From: Eupeodes corollae
Lineage: Eukaryota; Arthropoda; Insecta; Diptera; Syrphidae
DNA: 64,000 bases
NCBI RefSeq assembly: GCF_945859685.1
Contig: NW_026605856.1
Span: 1 to 64,000, forward strand
Reading direction: 5' to 3'
Position numbers and translations under genes: made by a program. Position 1 is the first letter of the stretch. Each line of letters begins with the position of its first letter. The notes beneath the pieces were generated by a model. The model made no database searches and was not told the DNA's origin. It saw only the letters and a program-made list of their open reading frames with translations. This document shows positions 38,201-52,900 of this stretch, piece after piece.

Positions 38201-41200
38201 CCTAATCAAGATCTATCATTATAGATATAGATGAGTCATTTTGGAGCATCCTGAAGGATTTTTCATGTTCTAGACGAAAATCAAATCACACCCAAAACCA
38301 TCACCTGATCCTTCCCAACCCCCAAAATCGATCAAGACTTCAAAATAGATACTTGACATGTACTAGAAAAAGATACTCCTAATCAAGATCTATCATTATA
38401 GATATAGATGAGTCATTTTGGAGCATCCTGAAGGATTTTTGATGTTCTAGACGAAAATCAAATCACACCCAAAACCATCACCTGATCCTTCCCAACCCCC
38501 AAAATCGATCAAGACTTCAAAAAAGATACTTGACATGTACTAGAAAAAGATACTCCTAATCAAGATCTATCATTATAGATATAGATGAGTCATTTTGGAG
38601 CATCCTGAAGGATTTTTGATGTTCTAGACGAAAATCAAATCACACCCAAAACCATCACCTGATCCTTCCCAACCCCCAAAATCGATCAAGACTTCAAAAT
38701 AGATACTTGACATGTACTAGAAAAAGATACTCCTAATCAAGATCTATCATTATAGATATAGATGAGTCATTTTGGAGCATCCTGAAGGATTTTTGATGTT
38801 CTAGACGAAAATCAAATCACACCCAAAACCATCACCTGATCCTTCCCAACCCCCAAAATCGATCAAGACTTCAAAATAGATACTTGACATGTACTAGAAA
38901 AAGATACTCCTAATCAAGATCTATCATTATAGATATAGATGAGTCATTTTGGAGCATCCTGTAGGATTTTTGATGTTCTAGACGAAAATCAAATCACACC
39001 CAAAACCATCACCTGATCCTTCCCAACCCCCAAAATCGATCAAGACTTCAAAATAGATACTTGACATGTACTAGAAAAAGATACTCCTAATCAAGATCTA
39101 TCATTATAGATATAGATGAGTCATTTTGGAGCATCCTGAAGGATTTTTGATGTTCTAGACGAAAATCAAATCACACCCAAAACCATCACCTGATCCTTCC
39201 CAACCCCCAAAATCGATCAAGACTTCAAAATAGATACTTGACATGTACTAGAAAAAGATACTCCTAATCAAGATCTATCATTATAGATATAGATGAGTCA
39301 TTTTGGAGCATCCTGAAGGATTTTTGATGTTCTAGACGAAAATCAAATCACACCCAAAACCATCACCTGATCCTTCCCAACCCCCAAAATCGATCAAGAC
39401 TTCAAAATAGATACTTGACATGTACTAGAAAAAGATACTCCTAATCAAGATCTATCATTATAGATATAGATGAGTCATTTTGGAGCATCCTGAAGGATTT
39501 TTGATGTTCTAGACGAAAATCAAATCACACCCAAAACCATCACCTGATCCTTCCCAACCCCCAAAATCGATCAAGACTTCAAAATAGATACTTGACATGT
39601 ACTAGAAAAAGATACTCCTAATCAAGATCTATCATTATAGATATAGATGAGTCATTTTGGAGCATCCTGAAGGATTTTTGATGTTCTAGACGAAAATCAA
39701 ATCACACCCAAAACCATCACCTGATCCTTCCCAACCCCCAAAATCGATCAAGACTTCAAAATAGATACTTGACATGTACTAGAAAAAGATACTCCTAATC
39801 AAGATCTATCATTATAGATATAGATGAGTCATTTTGGAGCATCCTGAAGGATTTTTGATGTTCTAGACGAAAATCAAATCACACCCAAAACCATCACCTG
39901 ATCCTTCCCAACCCCCAAAATCGATCAAGACTTCAAAATAGATACTTGACATGTACTAGAAAAAGATACTCCTAATCAAGATCTATCATTATAGATATAG
40001 ATGAGTCATTTTGGAGCATCCTGAAGGATTTTTGATGTTCTAGACGAAAATCAAATCACACCCAAAACCATCACCTGATCCTTCCCAACCCCCAAAATCG
40101 ATCAAGACTTCAAAATAGATACTTGACATGTACTAGAAAAAGATACTCCTAATCAAGATCTATCATTATAGATATAGATGAGTCATTTTGGAGCATCCTG
40201 AAGGATTTTTGATGTTCTAGACGAAAATCAAATCACACCCAAAACCATCACCTGATCCTTCCCAACCCCCAAAATCGATCAAGACTTCAAAATAGATACT
40301 TGACATGTACTAGAAAAAGATACTCCTAATCAAGATCTATCATTATAGATATAGATGAGTCATTTTGGAGCATCCTGAAGGATTTTTGATGTTCTAGACG
40401 AAAATCAAATCACACCCAAAACCATCACCTGATCCTTCCCAACCCCCAAAATCGATCAAGACTTCAAAATAGATACTTGACATGTACTAGAAAAAGATAC
40501 TCCTAATCAAGATCTATCATTATAGATATAGATGAGTCATTTTGGAGCATCCTGAAGGATTTTTGATGTTCTAGACGAAAATCAAATCACACCCAAAACC
40601 ATCACCTGATCCTTCCCAACCCCCAAAATCGATCAAGACTTCAAAATAGATACTTGACATGTACTAGAAAAAGATACTCCTAATCAAGATCTATCATTAT
40701 AGATATAGATGAGTCATTTTGGAGCATCCTGAAGGATTTTTGATGTTCTAGACGAAAATCAAATCACATCCAAAACTATCACCTGATCCTTCCCAACCCC
40801 CAAAATCGATCAAGACTTCAAAATAGATACTTGACATGTACTAGAAAAAGATACTCCTAATCAAGATCTATCATTATAGATATAGATGAGTCATTTTGGA
40901 GCATCCTGAAGGATTTTTGATGTTCTAGACGAAAATCAAATCACACCCAAAACCATCACCTGATCCTTCCCAACCCCCAAAATCGATCAAGACTTCAAAA
41001 TAGATACTTGACATGTACTAGAAAAAGATACTCCTAATCAAGATCTATCATTATAGATATAGATGAGTCATTTTGGAGCATCCTGAAGGATTTTTGATGT
41101 TCTAGACGAAAATCAAATCACACCCAAAACCATCACCTGATCCTTCCCAACCCCCAAAATCGATCAAGACTTCAAAATAGATACTTGACATGTACTAGAA

Positions 41201-44200
41201 AAAGATACTCCTAATCAAGATCTATCATTATAGATATAGATGAGTCATTTTGGAGCATCCTGAAGGATTTTTGATGTTCTAGACGAAAATCAAATCACAC
41301 CCAAAACCATCACCTGATCCTTCCCAACCCCCAAAATCGATCAAGACTTCAAAATAGATACTTGACATGTACTAGAAAAAGATACTCCTAATCAAGATCT
41401 ATCATTATAGATATAGATGTGTCATTTTGGAGCATCCTGAAGGATTTTTGATGTTCTAGACGAAAATCAAATCACACCCAAAACCATCACCTGATCCTTC
41501 CCAACCCCCAAAATCGATCAAGACTTCAAAATAGATACTTGACATGTACTAGAAAAAGATACTCCTAATCAAGATCTATCATTATAGATATAGATGAGTC
41601 ATTTTGGAGCATCCTGAAGGATTTTTGATGTTCTAGACGAAAATCAAATCACACCCAAAACCATCACCTGATCCTTCCCAACCCCCAAAATCGATCAAGA
41701 CTTCAAAATAGATACTTGACATGTACTAGAAAAAGATACTCCTAATCAAGATCTATCATTATAGATATAGATGAGTCATTTTGGAGCATCCTGAAGGATT
41801 TTTGATGTTCTAGACGAAAATCAAATCACACCCAAAACCATCACCTGATCCTTCCCAACCCCCAAAATCGATCAAGACTTCAAAATAGATACTTGACATG
41901 TACTAGAAAAAGATACTCCTAATCAAGATCTAGCATTATAGATATAGATGAGTCATTTTGGAGCATCCGGAAGGATTTTTGATGTTCTAGACGAAAATCA
42001 AATCACACCCAAAACCATCACCTGATCCTTCCCAACCCCCAAAATCGATCAAGACTTCAAAATAGATACTTGACATGTACTAGAAAAAGATACTCTTAAT
42101 CAAGATCTATCATTATAGATATAGATGAGTCATTTTGGAGCATCCTGAAGGATTTTTGATGTTCTAGACGAAAATCAAATCACACCAAAAACCATCACCT
42201 GATCCTTCCCAACCCCCAAAATCGATCAAGACTTCAAAATAGATACTTGACATGTACTAGAAAAAGATACTCCTAATCAAGATCTATCATTATAGATATA
42301 GATGAGTCATTTTGGAGCATCCTGAAGGATTTTTGATGTTCTAGACGAAAATCAAATCACACCCAAAACCATCACCTCATCCTTCCCAACCCCCAAAATC
42401 GATCAAGACTTCAAAATAGATACTTGACATGTATTAGAAAAAGATACTCCTAATCAAGATCTATCATTATAGATATAGATGAGTCATTTTGGAGCATCCT
42501 GAAGGATTTTTGATGTTCTAGACGAAAATCAAATCACACCCAAAACCATCACCTGATCCTTCCCAACCCCCAAAATCGATCAAGACTTCAAAATAGATAC
42601 TTGACATGTACTAGAAAAAGATACTCCTAATCAAGATCTATCATTATAGATATAGATGAGTCATTTTGGAGCATCCTGAAGGATTTTTGATGTTCTAGAC
42701 GAAAATCAAATCACACCCAAAACCATCACCTGATCCTTCCCAACCCCCAAAATCGATCAAGACTTCAAAATAGATACTTGACATGTACTAGAAAAAGATA
42801 CTCCTAATCAAGATCTATCATTATAGATATAGATGAGTCATTTTGGAGCATCCTGAAGGATTTTTGATGTTCTAGACGAAAATCAAATCACACCCAAAAC
42901 CATCACCTGATCCTTCCCAACCCCCAAAATCGATCAAGACTTCAAAATAGATACTTGACATGTACTAGAAAAAGATACTCCTAATCAAGATCTATCATTA
43001 TAGATATAGATGAGTCATTTTGGAGCATCCTGAAGGATTTTTGATGTTCTAGACGAAAATCAAATCACACCCAAAACCATCACCTGATCCTTCCCAACCC
43101 CCAAAATCGATCAAGACTTCAAAATAGATACTTGACATGTACTAGAAAAAGATACTCCTAATCAAGATCTATCATTATAGATATAGATGAGTCATTTTGG
43201 AGCATCCTGAAGGATTTTTGATGTTCTAGACGAAAATCAAATCACACCCAAAACCATCACCTGATCCTTCCCAACCCCCAAAATCGATCAAGACTTCAAA
43301 ATAGATACTTGACATGTACTAGAAAAAGATACTCCTAATCAAGATCTATCATTATAGATATAGATGAGTCATTTTGGAGCATCCTGAAGGATTTTTGATG
43401 TTCTAGACCAAAATCAAATCACACCCAAAACCATCACCTGATCCTTCCCAACCCCCAAAATCGATCAAGACTTCAAAATAGATACTTGACATGTACTAGA
43501 AAAAGATACTCCTAATCAAGATCTATCATTATAGATATAGATGAGTCATTTTGGAGCATCCTGAAGGATTTTTGATGTTCTAGACGAAAATCAAATCACA
43601 CCCAAAACCACCACCTGATCCTTCCCAACCCCCAAAATCGATCAAGACTTCAAAATAGATACTTGACATGTACTAGAAAAAGATACTCCTAATCAAGATC
43701 TATCATTATAGATATAGATGAGTCATTTCTGAGCATCCTGAAGGATTTTTGATGTTCTAGACGAAAATCAAATCACACCCAAAACCATCACCTGATCCTT
43801 CCCAACCCCCAAAATCGATCAAGACTTCAAAATAGATACTTGACATGTACTAGAAAAAGATACTCCTAATCAAGATCTATCATTATAGATATAGATGAGT
43901 CATTTTGGAGCATCCTGAAGGATTTTTGATGTTCTAGACGAAAATCAAATCACACCCAAAACCATCACCTGATCCTTCCCAACCCCCAAAATCGATCAAG
44001 ACTTCAAAATAGATACTTGACATGTACTAAAAAAAGATACTCCTAATCAAGATCTATCATTATAAATATAGATGAGTCATTTTGGAGCATCCTGAAGGAT
44101 TTTTGATGTTCTAGACGAAAATCAAATCACACCCAAAACCATCACCTGATCCTTCCCAACCCCCAAAATCGATCTAGACTTCAAAATAGATACTTGACAT

Positions 44201-45295
44201 GTACTAGAAAAAGATACTCCTAATCAAGATCTATCATTATAGATATAGATGAGTCATTTTGGAGCATCCTGAAGGATTTTTGATGTTCTAGACGAAAATC
44301 AAATCACACCCAAAACCATCACCTGATCCTTCCCAACCCCCAAAATCGATCAAGACTTCAAAATAGATACTTGACATGTACTAGAAAAAGATACTCCTAA
44401 TCAAGATCTATCATTATAGATATAGATGAGTCATTTTGGAGCATCCTGAAGGATTTTTGATGTTCTAGACGAAAATCAAATCACACCCAAAACCATCACC
44501 TGATCCTTCCCAACCCCCAAAATCGATCAAGACTTCAAAATAGATACTTGACATGTACTAGAAAAAGATACTCCTAATCAAGATCTATCATTATAGATAT
44601 AGATGAGTCATTTTGGAGCATCCTGAAGGATTTTTGATGTTCTAGACGAAAATGAAATCACACCCAAAACCATCACCTGATCCTTCCCAACCCCCAAAAT
44701 CGATCAAGACTTCAAAATAGATACTTGACATGTACTAGAAAAAGATACTCCTAATCAAGATCTTTCATTATAGATATAGATGAGTCATTTTGGAGCATCC
44801 TGAAGGATTTTTGATGTTCTAGACGAAAATCAAATCACACCCAAAACCATCACCTGATCCTTCCCAACCCCCAAAATCGATCAAGACTTCAAAATAGATA
44901 CTTGACATGTACTAGAAAAAGATACTCCTAATCAAGTTCTATCATTATAGATATAGATGAGTCATTTTGGAGCATCCTGAAGGATTTTTGATGTTCTAGA
45001 CGAAAATCAAATCACACCCAAAACCATCACCTGATCCTTCCCAACCCCCAAAATCGATCAAGACTTCAAAATAGATACTTGACATGTACTAGAAAAAGAT
45101 ACTCCTAATCAAGATCTATCATTATAGATATAGATGAGTCATTTTGGAGCATCCTGAAGGATTTTTGATGTTCTAGACGAAAATCAAATCACACCCAAAA
45201 CCATCACCTGATCCTTCCCAACCCCCAAAATCGATCAAGACTTCAAAATAGATACTTGACATGTACTAGAAAAAGATACTCCTAATCAAGATCTA

Positions 45296-45678
45296 ACATT
45301 ATAGATATAGATGAGTCATTTTGGAGCATCCTGAAGGATTTTTGATGTTCTAGACGAAAATCAAATCACTCCCAAAACCATCACCTGATCCTTCCCAACC
45401 CCCAAAATCGATCAAGACTTCAAAATAGATACTTGACATGTACTAGAAAAAGATACTCCTAATCAAGATCTATCATTATAGATATAGATGAGTCATTTTG
45501 GAGCATCCTGAAGGATTTTTGATGTTCTAGACGAAAATCAAATCACACCCAAAACCATCACCTGATCCTTCCCAACCCCCAAAATCGATCAAGACTTCAA
45601 AATAGATACTTGACATGTACTAGAAAAAGATACTCCTAATCAAGATCTATCATTATAGATATAGATGAGTCATTTTGT
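45296..45678 (+). repeat. 13-monomer segmental duplication, copy 1
   Basis: Three variants occur together here: A at 45,296 (ATCTAACATT), T at 45,370 (ATCACTCCC) and T at 45,678 (TTTTGTAGC). All three recur exactly 2,301 bp (13 x 177) downstream. The flanking variants at 44,764, 44,936 and 45,757 (CCCTCAAAA) are not repeated, so the demonstrable shared block is about 0.4 kb, though the invariant sequence between may be part of it. Confidence 0.9.
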
Positions 45679-46680
45679 AGCATCCTGAAGGATTTTTGAT
45701 GTTCTAGACGAAAATCAAATCACACCCAAAACCATCACCTGATCCTTCCCAACCCTCAAAATCGATCAAGACTTCAAAATAGATACTTGACATGTACTAG
45801 AAAAAGATACTCCTAATCAAGATCTATCATTATAGATATAGATGAGTCATTTTGGAGCATCCTGAAGGATTTTTGATGTTCTAGACGAAAATCAAATCAC
45901 ACCCAAAACCATCACCTGATCCTTCCCAACCCCCAAAATCGATCAAGACTTCAAAATAGATACTTGACATGTACTAGAAAAAGATACTCCTAATCAAGAT
46001 CTATCATTATAGATATAGATGAGTCATTTTGGAGCATCCTGAAGGATTTTTGATGTTCTAGACGAAAATCAAATCACACCCAAAACCATCACCTGATCCT
46101 TCCCAACCCCCAAAATCGATCAAGACTTCAAAATAGATACTTGACATGTACTAGAAAAAGATACTCCTAATCAAGATCTATCATTATAGATATAGATGAG
46201 TCATTTTGGAGCATCCTGAAGGATTTTTGATGTTCTAGACGAAAATCAAATCACACCCAAAACCATCACCTGATCCTTCCCAACCCCCAAAATCGATCAA
46301 GACTTCAAAATAGATACTTGACATGTACTAGAAAAAGATACTCCTAATCAAGATCTATCATTATAGATATAGATGAGTCATTTTGGAGCATCCTGAAGGA
46401 TTTTTGATGTTCTAGACGAAAATCAAATCACACCCAAAACCATCACCTGATCCTTCCCAACCCCCAAAATCGATCAAGACTTCAAAATAGATACTTGACA
46501 TGTACTAGAAAAAGATACTCCTAATCAAGATCTATCATTATAGATATAGATGAGTCATTTTGGAGCATCCTGAAGGATTTTTGATGTTCTAGACGAAAAT
46601 CAAATCACACCCAAAACCATCACCTGATCCTTCCCAACCCCCAAAATCGATCAAGACTTCAAAATAGATACTTGACATGT

Positions 46681-46710
46681 ACTAGAAAAAGATACTAATA
46701 ATCAAGATCT
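46681..46710 (+). repeat. Monomer with double variant ACTAATAATC
   Basis: CTCCTAATC is changed to CTAATAATC by two adjacent substitutions (46,697-46,698). The same pair occurs at 53,778-53,779, which is 40 units away after allowing for the 1-bp insertion near 48,027. A similar but different CC to AG change is at 37,847-37,848. Confidence 0.7.
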
Positions 46711-47596
46711 ATCATTATAGATATAGATGAGTCATTTTGGAGCATCCTGAAGGATTTTTGATGTTCTAGACGAAAATCAAATCACACCCAAAACCATCAC
46801 CTGATCCTTCCCAACCCCCAAAATCGATCAAGACTTCAAAATAGATACTTGACATGTACTAGAAAAAGATACTCCTAATCAAGATCTATCATTATAGATA
46901 TAGATGAGTCATTTTGGAGCATCCTGAAGGATTTTTGATGTTCTAGACGAAAATCAAATCACACCCAAAACCATCACCTGATCCTTCCCAACCCCCAAAA
47001 TCGATCAAGACTTCAAAATAGATACTTGACATGTACTAGAAAAAGATACTCCTAATCAAGATCTATCATTATAGATATAGATGAGTCATTTTGGAGCATC
47101 CTGAAGGATTTTTGATGTTCTAGACGAAAATCAAATCACACCCAAAACCATCACCTGATCCTTCCCAACCCCCAAAATCGATCAAGACTTCAAAATAGAT
47201 ACTTGACATGTACTAGAAAAAGATACTCCTAATCAAGATCTATCATTATAGATATAGATGAGTCATTTTGGAGCATCCTGAAGGATTTTTGATGTTCTAG
47301 ACGAAAATCAAATCACACCCAAAACCATCACCTGATCCTTCCCAACCCCCAAAATCGATCAAGACTTCAAAATAGATACTTGACATGTACTAGAAAAAGA
47401 TACTCCTAATCAAGATCTATCATTATAGATATAGATGAGTCATTTTGGAGCATCCTGAAGGATTTTTGATGTTCTAGACGAAAATCAAATCACACCCAAA
47501 ACCATCACCTGATCCTTCCCAACCCCCAAAATCGATCAAGACTTCAAAATAGATACTTGACATGTACTAGAAAAAGATACTCCTAATCAAGATCTA

Positions 47597-47979
47597 ACAT
47601 TATAGATATAGATGAGTCGTTTTGGAGCATCCTGAAGGATTTTTGATGTTCTAGACGAAAATCAAATCACTCCCAAAACCATCACCTGATCCTTCCCAAC
47701 CCCCAAAATCGATCAAGACTTCAAAATAGATACTTGACATGTACTAGAAAAAGATACTCCTAATCAAGATCTATCATTATAGATATAGATGAGTCATTTT
47801 GGAGCATCCTGAAGGATTTTTGATGTTCTAGACGAAAATCAAATCACACCCAAAACCATCACCTGATCCTTCCCAACCCCCAAAATCGATCAAGACTTCA
47901 AAATAGATACTTGACATGTACTAGAAAAAGATACTCCTAATCAAGATCTATCATTATAGATATAGATGAGTCATTTTGT
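47597..47979 (+). repeat. 13-monomer segmental duplication, copy 2
   Basis: Carries the same three variants as 45,296-45,678, at 47,597, 47,671 and 47,979. It also has a private GAGTCGTTTT change near 47,620 and ends in a monomer with an altered CCC run (48,027). The ATCACTCCC change alone appears again at 52,097, 25 units further on. Confidence 0.9.
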
Positions 47980-48026
47980 AGCATCCTGAAGGATTTTTGA
48001 TGTTCTAGACGAAAATCAAATCACAC

Positions 48027-48033
48027 AAAAAAA
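48027..48033 (+). repeat. CC replaced by AAA: run of seven A
   Basis: CACACCCAAAACC reads CACACAAAAAAACC, a net gain of 1 bp. It lies in the last monomer of the second 13-unit block, next to the shared TTTTGTAGC change, and is absent from the first block. Confidence 0.85.
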
Positions 48034-49911
48034 CCATCACCTGATCCTTCCCAACCCCCAAAATCGATCAAGACTTCAAAATAGATACTTGACATGTACT
48101 AGAAAAAGATACTCCTAATCAAGATCTATCATTATAGATATAGATGAGTCATTTTGGAGCATCCTGAAGGATTTTTGATGTTCTAGACGAAAATCAAATC
48201 ACACCCAAAACCATCACCTGATCCTTCCCAACCCCCAAAATCGATCAAGACTTCAAAATAGATACTTGACATGTACTAGAAAAAGATACTCCTAATCAAG
48301 ATCTATCATTATAGATATAGATGAGTCATTTTGGAGCATCCTGAAGGATTTTTGATGTTCTAGACGAAAATCAAATCACACCCAAAACCATCACCTGATC
48401 CTTCCCAACCCCCAAAATCGATCAAGACTTCAAAATAGATACTTGACATGTACTAGAAAAAGATACTCCTAATCAAGATCTATCATTATAGATATAGATG
48501 AGTCATTTTGGAGCATCCTGAAGGATTTTTGATGTTCTAGACGAAAATCAAATCACACCCAAAACCATCACCTGATCCTTCCCAACCCCCAAAATCGATC
48601 AAGACTTCAAAATAGATACTTGACATGTACTAGAAAAAGATACTCCTAATCAAGATCTATCATTATAGATATAGATGAGTCATTTTGGAGCATCCTGAAG
48701 GATTTTTGATGTTCTAGACGAAAATCAAATCACACCCAAAACCATCACCTGATCCTTCCCAACCCCCAAAATCGATCAAGACTTCAAAATAGATACTTGA
48801 CATGTACTAGAAAAAGATACTCCTAATCAAGATCTATCATTATAGATATAGATGAGTCATTTTGGAGCATCCTGAAGGATTTTTGATGTTCTAGACGAAA
48901 ATCAAATCACACCCAAAACCATCACCTGATCCTTCCCAACCCCCAAAATCGATCAAGACTTCAAAATAGATACTTGACATGTACTAGAAAAAGATACTCC
49001 TAATCAAGATCTATCATTATAGATATAGATGAGTCATTTTGGAGCATCCTGAAGGATTTTTGATGTTCTAGACGAAAATCAAATCACACCCAAAACCATC
49101 ACCTGATCCTTCCCAACCCCCAAAATCGATCAAGACTTCAAAATAGATACTTGACATGTACTAGAAAAAGATACTCCTAATCAAGATCTATCATTATAGA
49201 TATAGATGAGTCATTTTGGAGCATCCTGAAGGATTTTTGATGTTCTAGACGAAAATCAAATCACACCCAAAACCATCACCTGATCCTTCCCAACCCCCAA
49301 AATCGATCAAGACTTCAAAATAGATACTTGACATGTACTAGAAAAAGATACTCCTAATCAAGATCTATCATTATAGATATAGATGAGTCATTTTGGAGCA
49401 TCCTGAAGGATTTTTGATGTTCTAGACGAAAATCAAATCACACCCAAAACCATCACCTGATCCTTCCCAACCCCCAAAATCGATCAAGACTTCAAAATAG
49501 ATACTTGACATGTACTAGAAAAAGATACTCCTAATCAAGATCTATCATTATAGATATAGATGAGTCATTTTGGAGCATCCTGAAGGATTTTTGATGTTCT
49601 AGACGAAAATCAAATCACACCCAAAACCATCACCTGATCCTTCCCAACCCCCAAAATCGATCAAGACTTCAAAATAGATACTTGACATGTACTAGAAAAA
49701 GATACTCCTAATCAAGATCTATCATTATAGATATAGATGAGTCATTTTGGAGCATCCTGAAGGATTTTTGATGTTCTAGACGAAAATCAAATCACACCCA
49801 AAACCATCACCTGATCCTTCCCAACCCCCAAAATCGATCAAGACTTCAAAATAGATACTTGACATGTACTAGAAAAAGATACTCCTAATCAAGATCTATC
49901 ATTATAGATAC

Positions 49912-52900
49912 AGATGAGTCATTTTGGAGAATCCTGAAGGATTTTTGATGTTCTAGACGAAAATCAAATCACACCCAAAACCATCACCTGATCCTTCCCA
50001 ACCCCCAAAATCGATCAAGACTTCAAAATAGATACTTGACATGTACTAGAAAAAGATACTCCTAATCAAGATCTATCATTATAGATATAGATGAGTCATT
50101 TTGGAGCATCCTGAAGGATTTTTGATGTTCTAGACGAAAATCAAATCACACCCAAAACCATCACCTGATCCTTCCCAACCCCCAAAATCGATCAAGACTT
50201 CAAAATAGATACTTGACATGTACTAGAAAAAGATACTCCTAATCAAGATCTATCATTATAGATATAGATGAGTCATTTTGGAGCATCCTGAAGGATTTTT
50301 GATGTTCTAGACGAAAATCAAATCACACCCAAAACCATCACCTGATCCTTCCCAACCCCCAAAATCGATCAAGACTTCAAAATAGATACTTGACATGTAC
50401 TAGAAAAAGATACTCCTAATCAAGATCTATCATTATAGATATAGATGAGTCATTTTGGAGCATCCTGAAGGATTTTTGATGTTCTAGACGAAAATCAAAT
50501 CACACCCAAAACCATCACCTGATCCTTCCCAACCCCCAAAATCGATCAAGACTTCAAAATAGATACTTGACATGTACTAGAAAAAGATACTCCTAATCAA
50601 GATCTATCATTATAGATATAGATGAGTCATTTTGGAGCATCCTGAAGGATTTTTGATGTTCTAGACGAAAATCAAATCACACCCAAAACCATCACCTGAT
50701 CCTTCCCAACCCCCAAAATCGATCAAGACTTCAAAATAGATACTTGACATGTACTAGAAAAAGATACTCCTAATCAAGATCTATCATTATAGATATAGAT
50801 GAGTCATTTTGGAGCATCCTGAAGGATTTTTGATGTTCTAGACGAAAATCAAATCACACCCAAAACCATCACCTGATCCTTCCCAACCCCCAAAATCGAT
50901 CAAGACTTCAAAATAGATACTTGACATGTACTAGAAAAAGATACTCCTAATCAAGATCTATCATTATAGATATAGATGAGTCATTTTGGAGCATCCTGAA
51001 GGATTTTTGATGTTCTAGACGAAAATCAAATCACACCCAAAACCATCACCTGATCCTTCCCAACCCCCAAAATCGATCAAGACTTCAAAATAGATACTTG
51101 ACATGTACTAGAAAAAGATACTCCTAATCAAGATCTATCATTATAGATATAGATGAGTCATTTTGGAGCATCCTGAAGGATTTTTGATGTTCTAGACGAA
51201 AATCAAATCACACCCAAAACCATCACCTGATCCTTCCCAACCCCCAAAATCGATCAAGACTTCAAAATAGATACTTGACATGTACTAGAAAAAGATACTC
51301 CTAATCAAGATCTATCATTATAGATATAGATGAGTCATTTTGGAGCATCCTGAAGGATTTTTGATGTTCTAGACGAAAATCAAATCACACCCAAAACCAT
51401 CACCTGATCCTTCCCAACCCCCAAAATCGATCAAGACTTCAAAATAGATACTTGACATGTACTAGAAAAAGATACTCCTAATCAAGATCTATCATTATAG
51501 ATATAGATGAGTCATTTTGGAGCATCCTGAAGGATTTTTGATGTTCTAGACGAAAATCAAATCACACCCAAAACCATCACCTGATCCTTCCCAACCCCCA
51601 AAATCGATCAAGACTTCAAAATAGATACTTGACATGTACTAGAAAAAGATACTCCTAATCAAGATCTATCATTATAGATATAGATGAGTCATTTTGGAGC
51701 ATCCTGAAGGATTTTTGATGTTCTAGACGAAAATCAAATCACACCCAAAACCATCACCTGATCCTTCCCAACCCCCAAAATCGATCAAGACTTCAAAATA
51801 GATACTTGACATGTACTAGAAAACGATACTCCTAATCAAGATCTATCATTATAGATATAGATGAGTCATTTTGGAGCATCCTGAAGGATTTTTGATGTTC
51901 TAGACGAAAATCAAATCACACCCAAAACCATCACCTGATCCTTCCCAACCCCCAAAATCGATCAAGACTTCAAAATAGATACTTGACATGTACTAGAAAA
52001 AGATACTCCTAATCAAGATCTATCATTATAGATATAGATGAGTCATTTTGGAGCATCCTGAAGGATTTTTGATGTTCTAGACGAAAATCAAATCACTCCC
52101 AAAACCATCACCTGATCCTTCCCAACCCCCAAAATCGATCAAGACTTCAAAATAGATACTTGACATGTACTAGAAAAAGATACTCCTAATCAAGATCTAT
52201 CATTATAGATATAGATGAGTCATTTTGGAGCATCCTGAAGGATTTTTGATGTTCTAGACGAAAATCAAATCACACCCAAAACCATCACCTGATCCTTCCC
52301 AACCCCCAAAATCGATCAAGACTTCAAAATAGATACTTGACATGTACTAGAAAAAGATACTCCTAATCAAGATCTATCATTATAGATATAGATGAGTCAT
52401 TTTGGAGCATCCTGAAGGATTTTTGATGTTCTAGACGAAAATCAAATCACACCCAAAACCATCACCTGATCCTTCCCAACCCCCAAAATCGATCAAGACT
52501 TCAAAATAGATACTTGACATGTACTAGAAAAAGATACTCCTAATCAAGATCTATCATTATAGATATAAATGAGTCATTTTGGAGTATCCTGAAGGATTTT
52601 TGATGTTCTAGACGAAAATCAAATCACACCCAAAACCATCACCTGATCCTTCCCAACCCCCAAAATCGATCAAGACTTCAAAATAGATACTTGACATGTA
52701 CTAGAAAAAGATACTCCTAATCAAGATCTATCATTATAGATATAGATGAGTCATTTTGGAGCATCCTGAAGGATTTTTGATGTTCTAGACGAAAATCAAA
52801 TCACACCCAAAACCATAACCTGATCCTTCCCAACCCCCAAAATCGATCAAGACTTCAAAATAGATACTTGACATGTACTAGAAAAAGATACTCCTAATCA

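Noticed and set aside
2363..41969. Long-range link between monomers sharing CCGGAAGG
   Set aside because: A single shared base at almost 40 kb distance with no linked markers.
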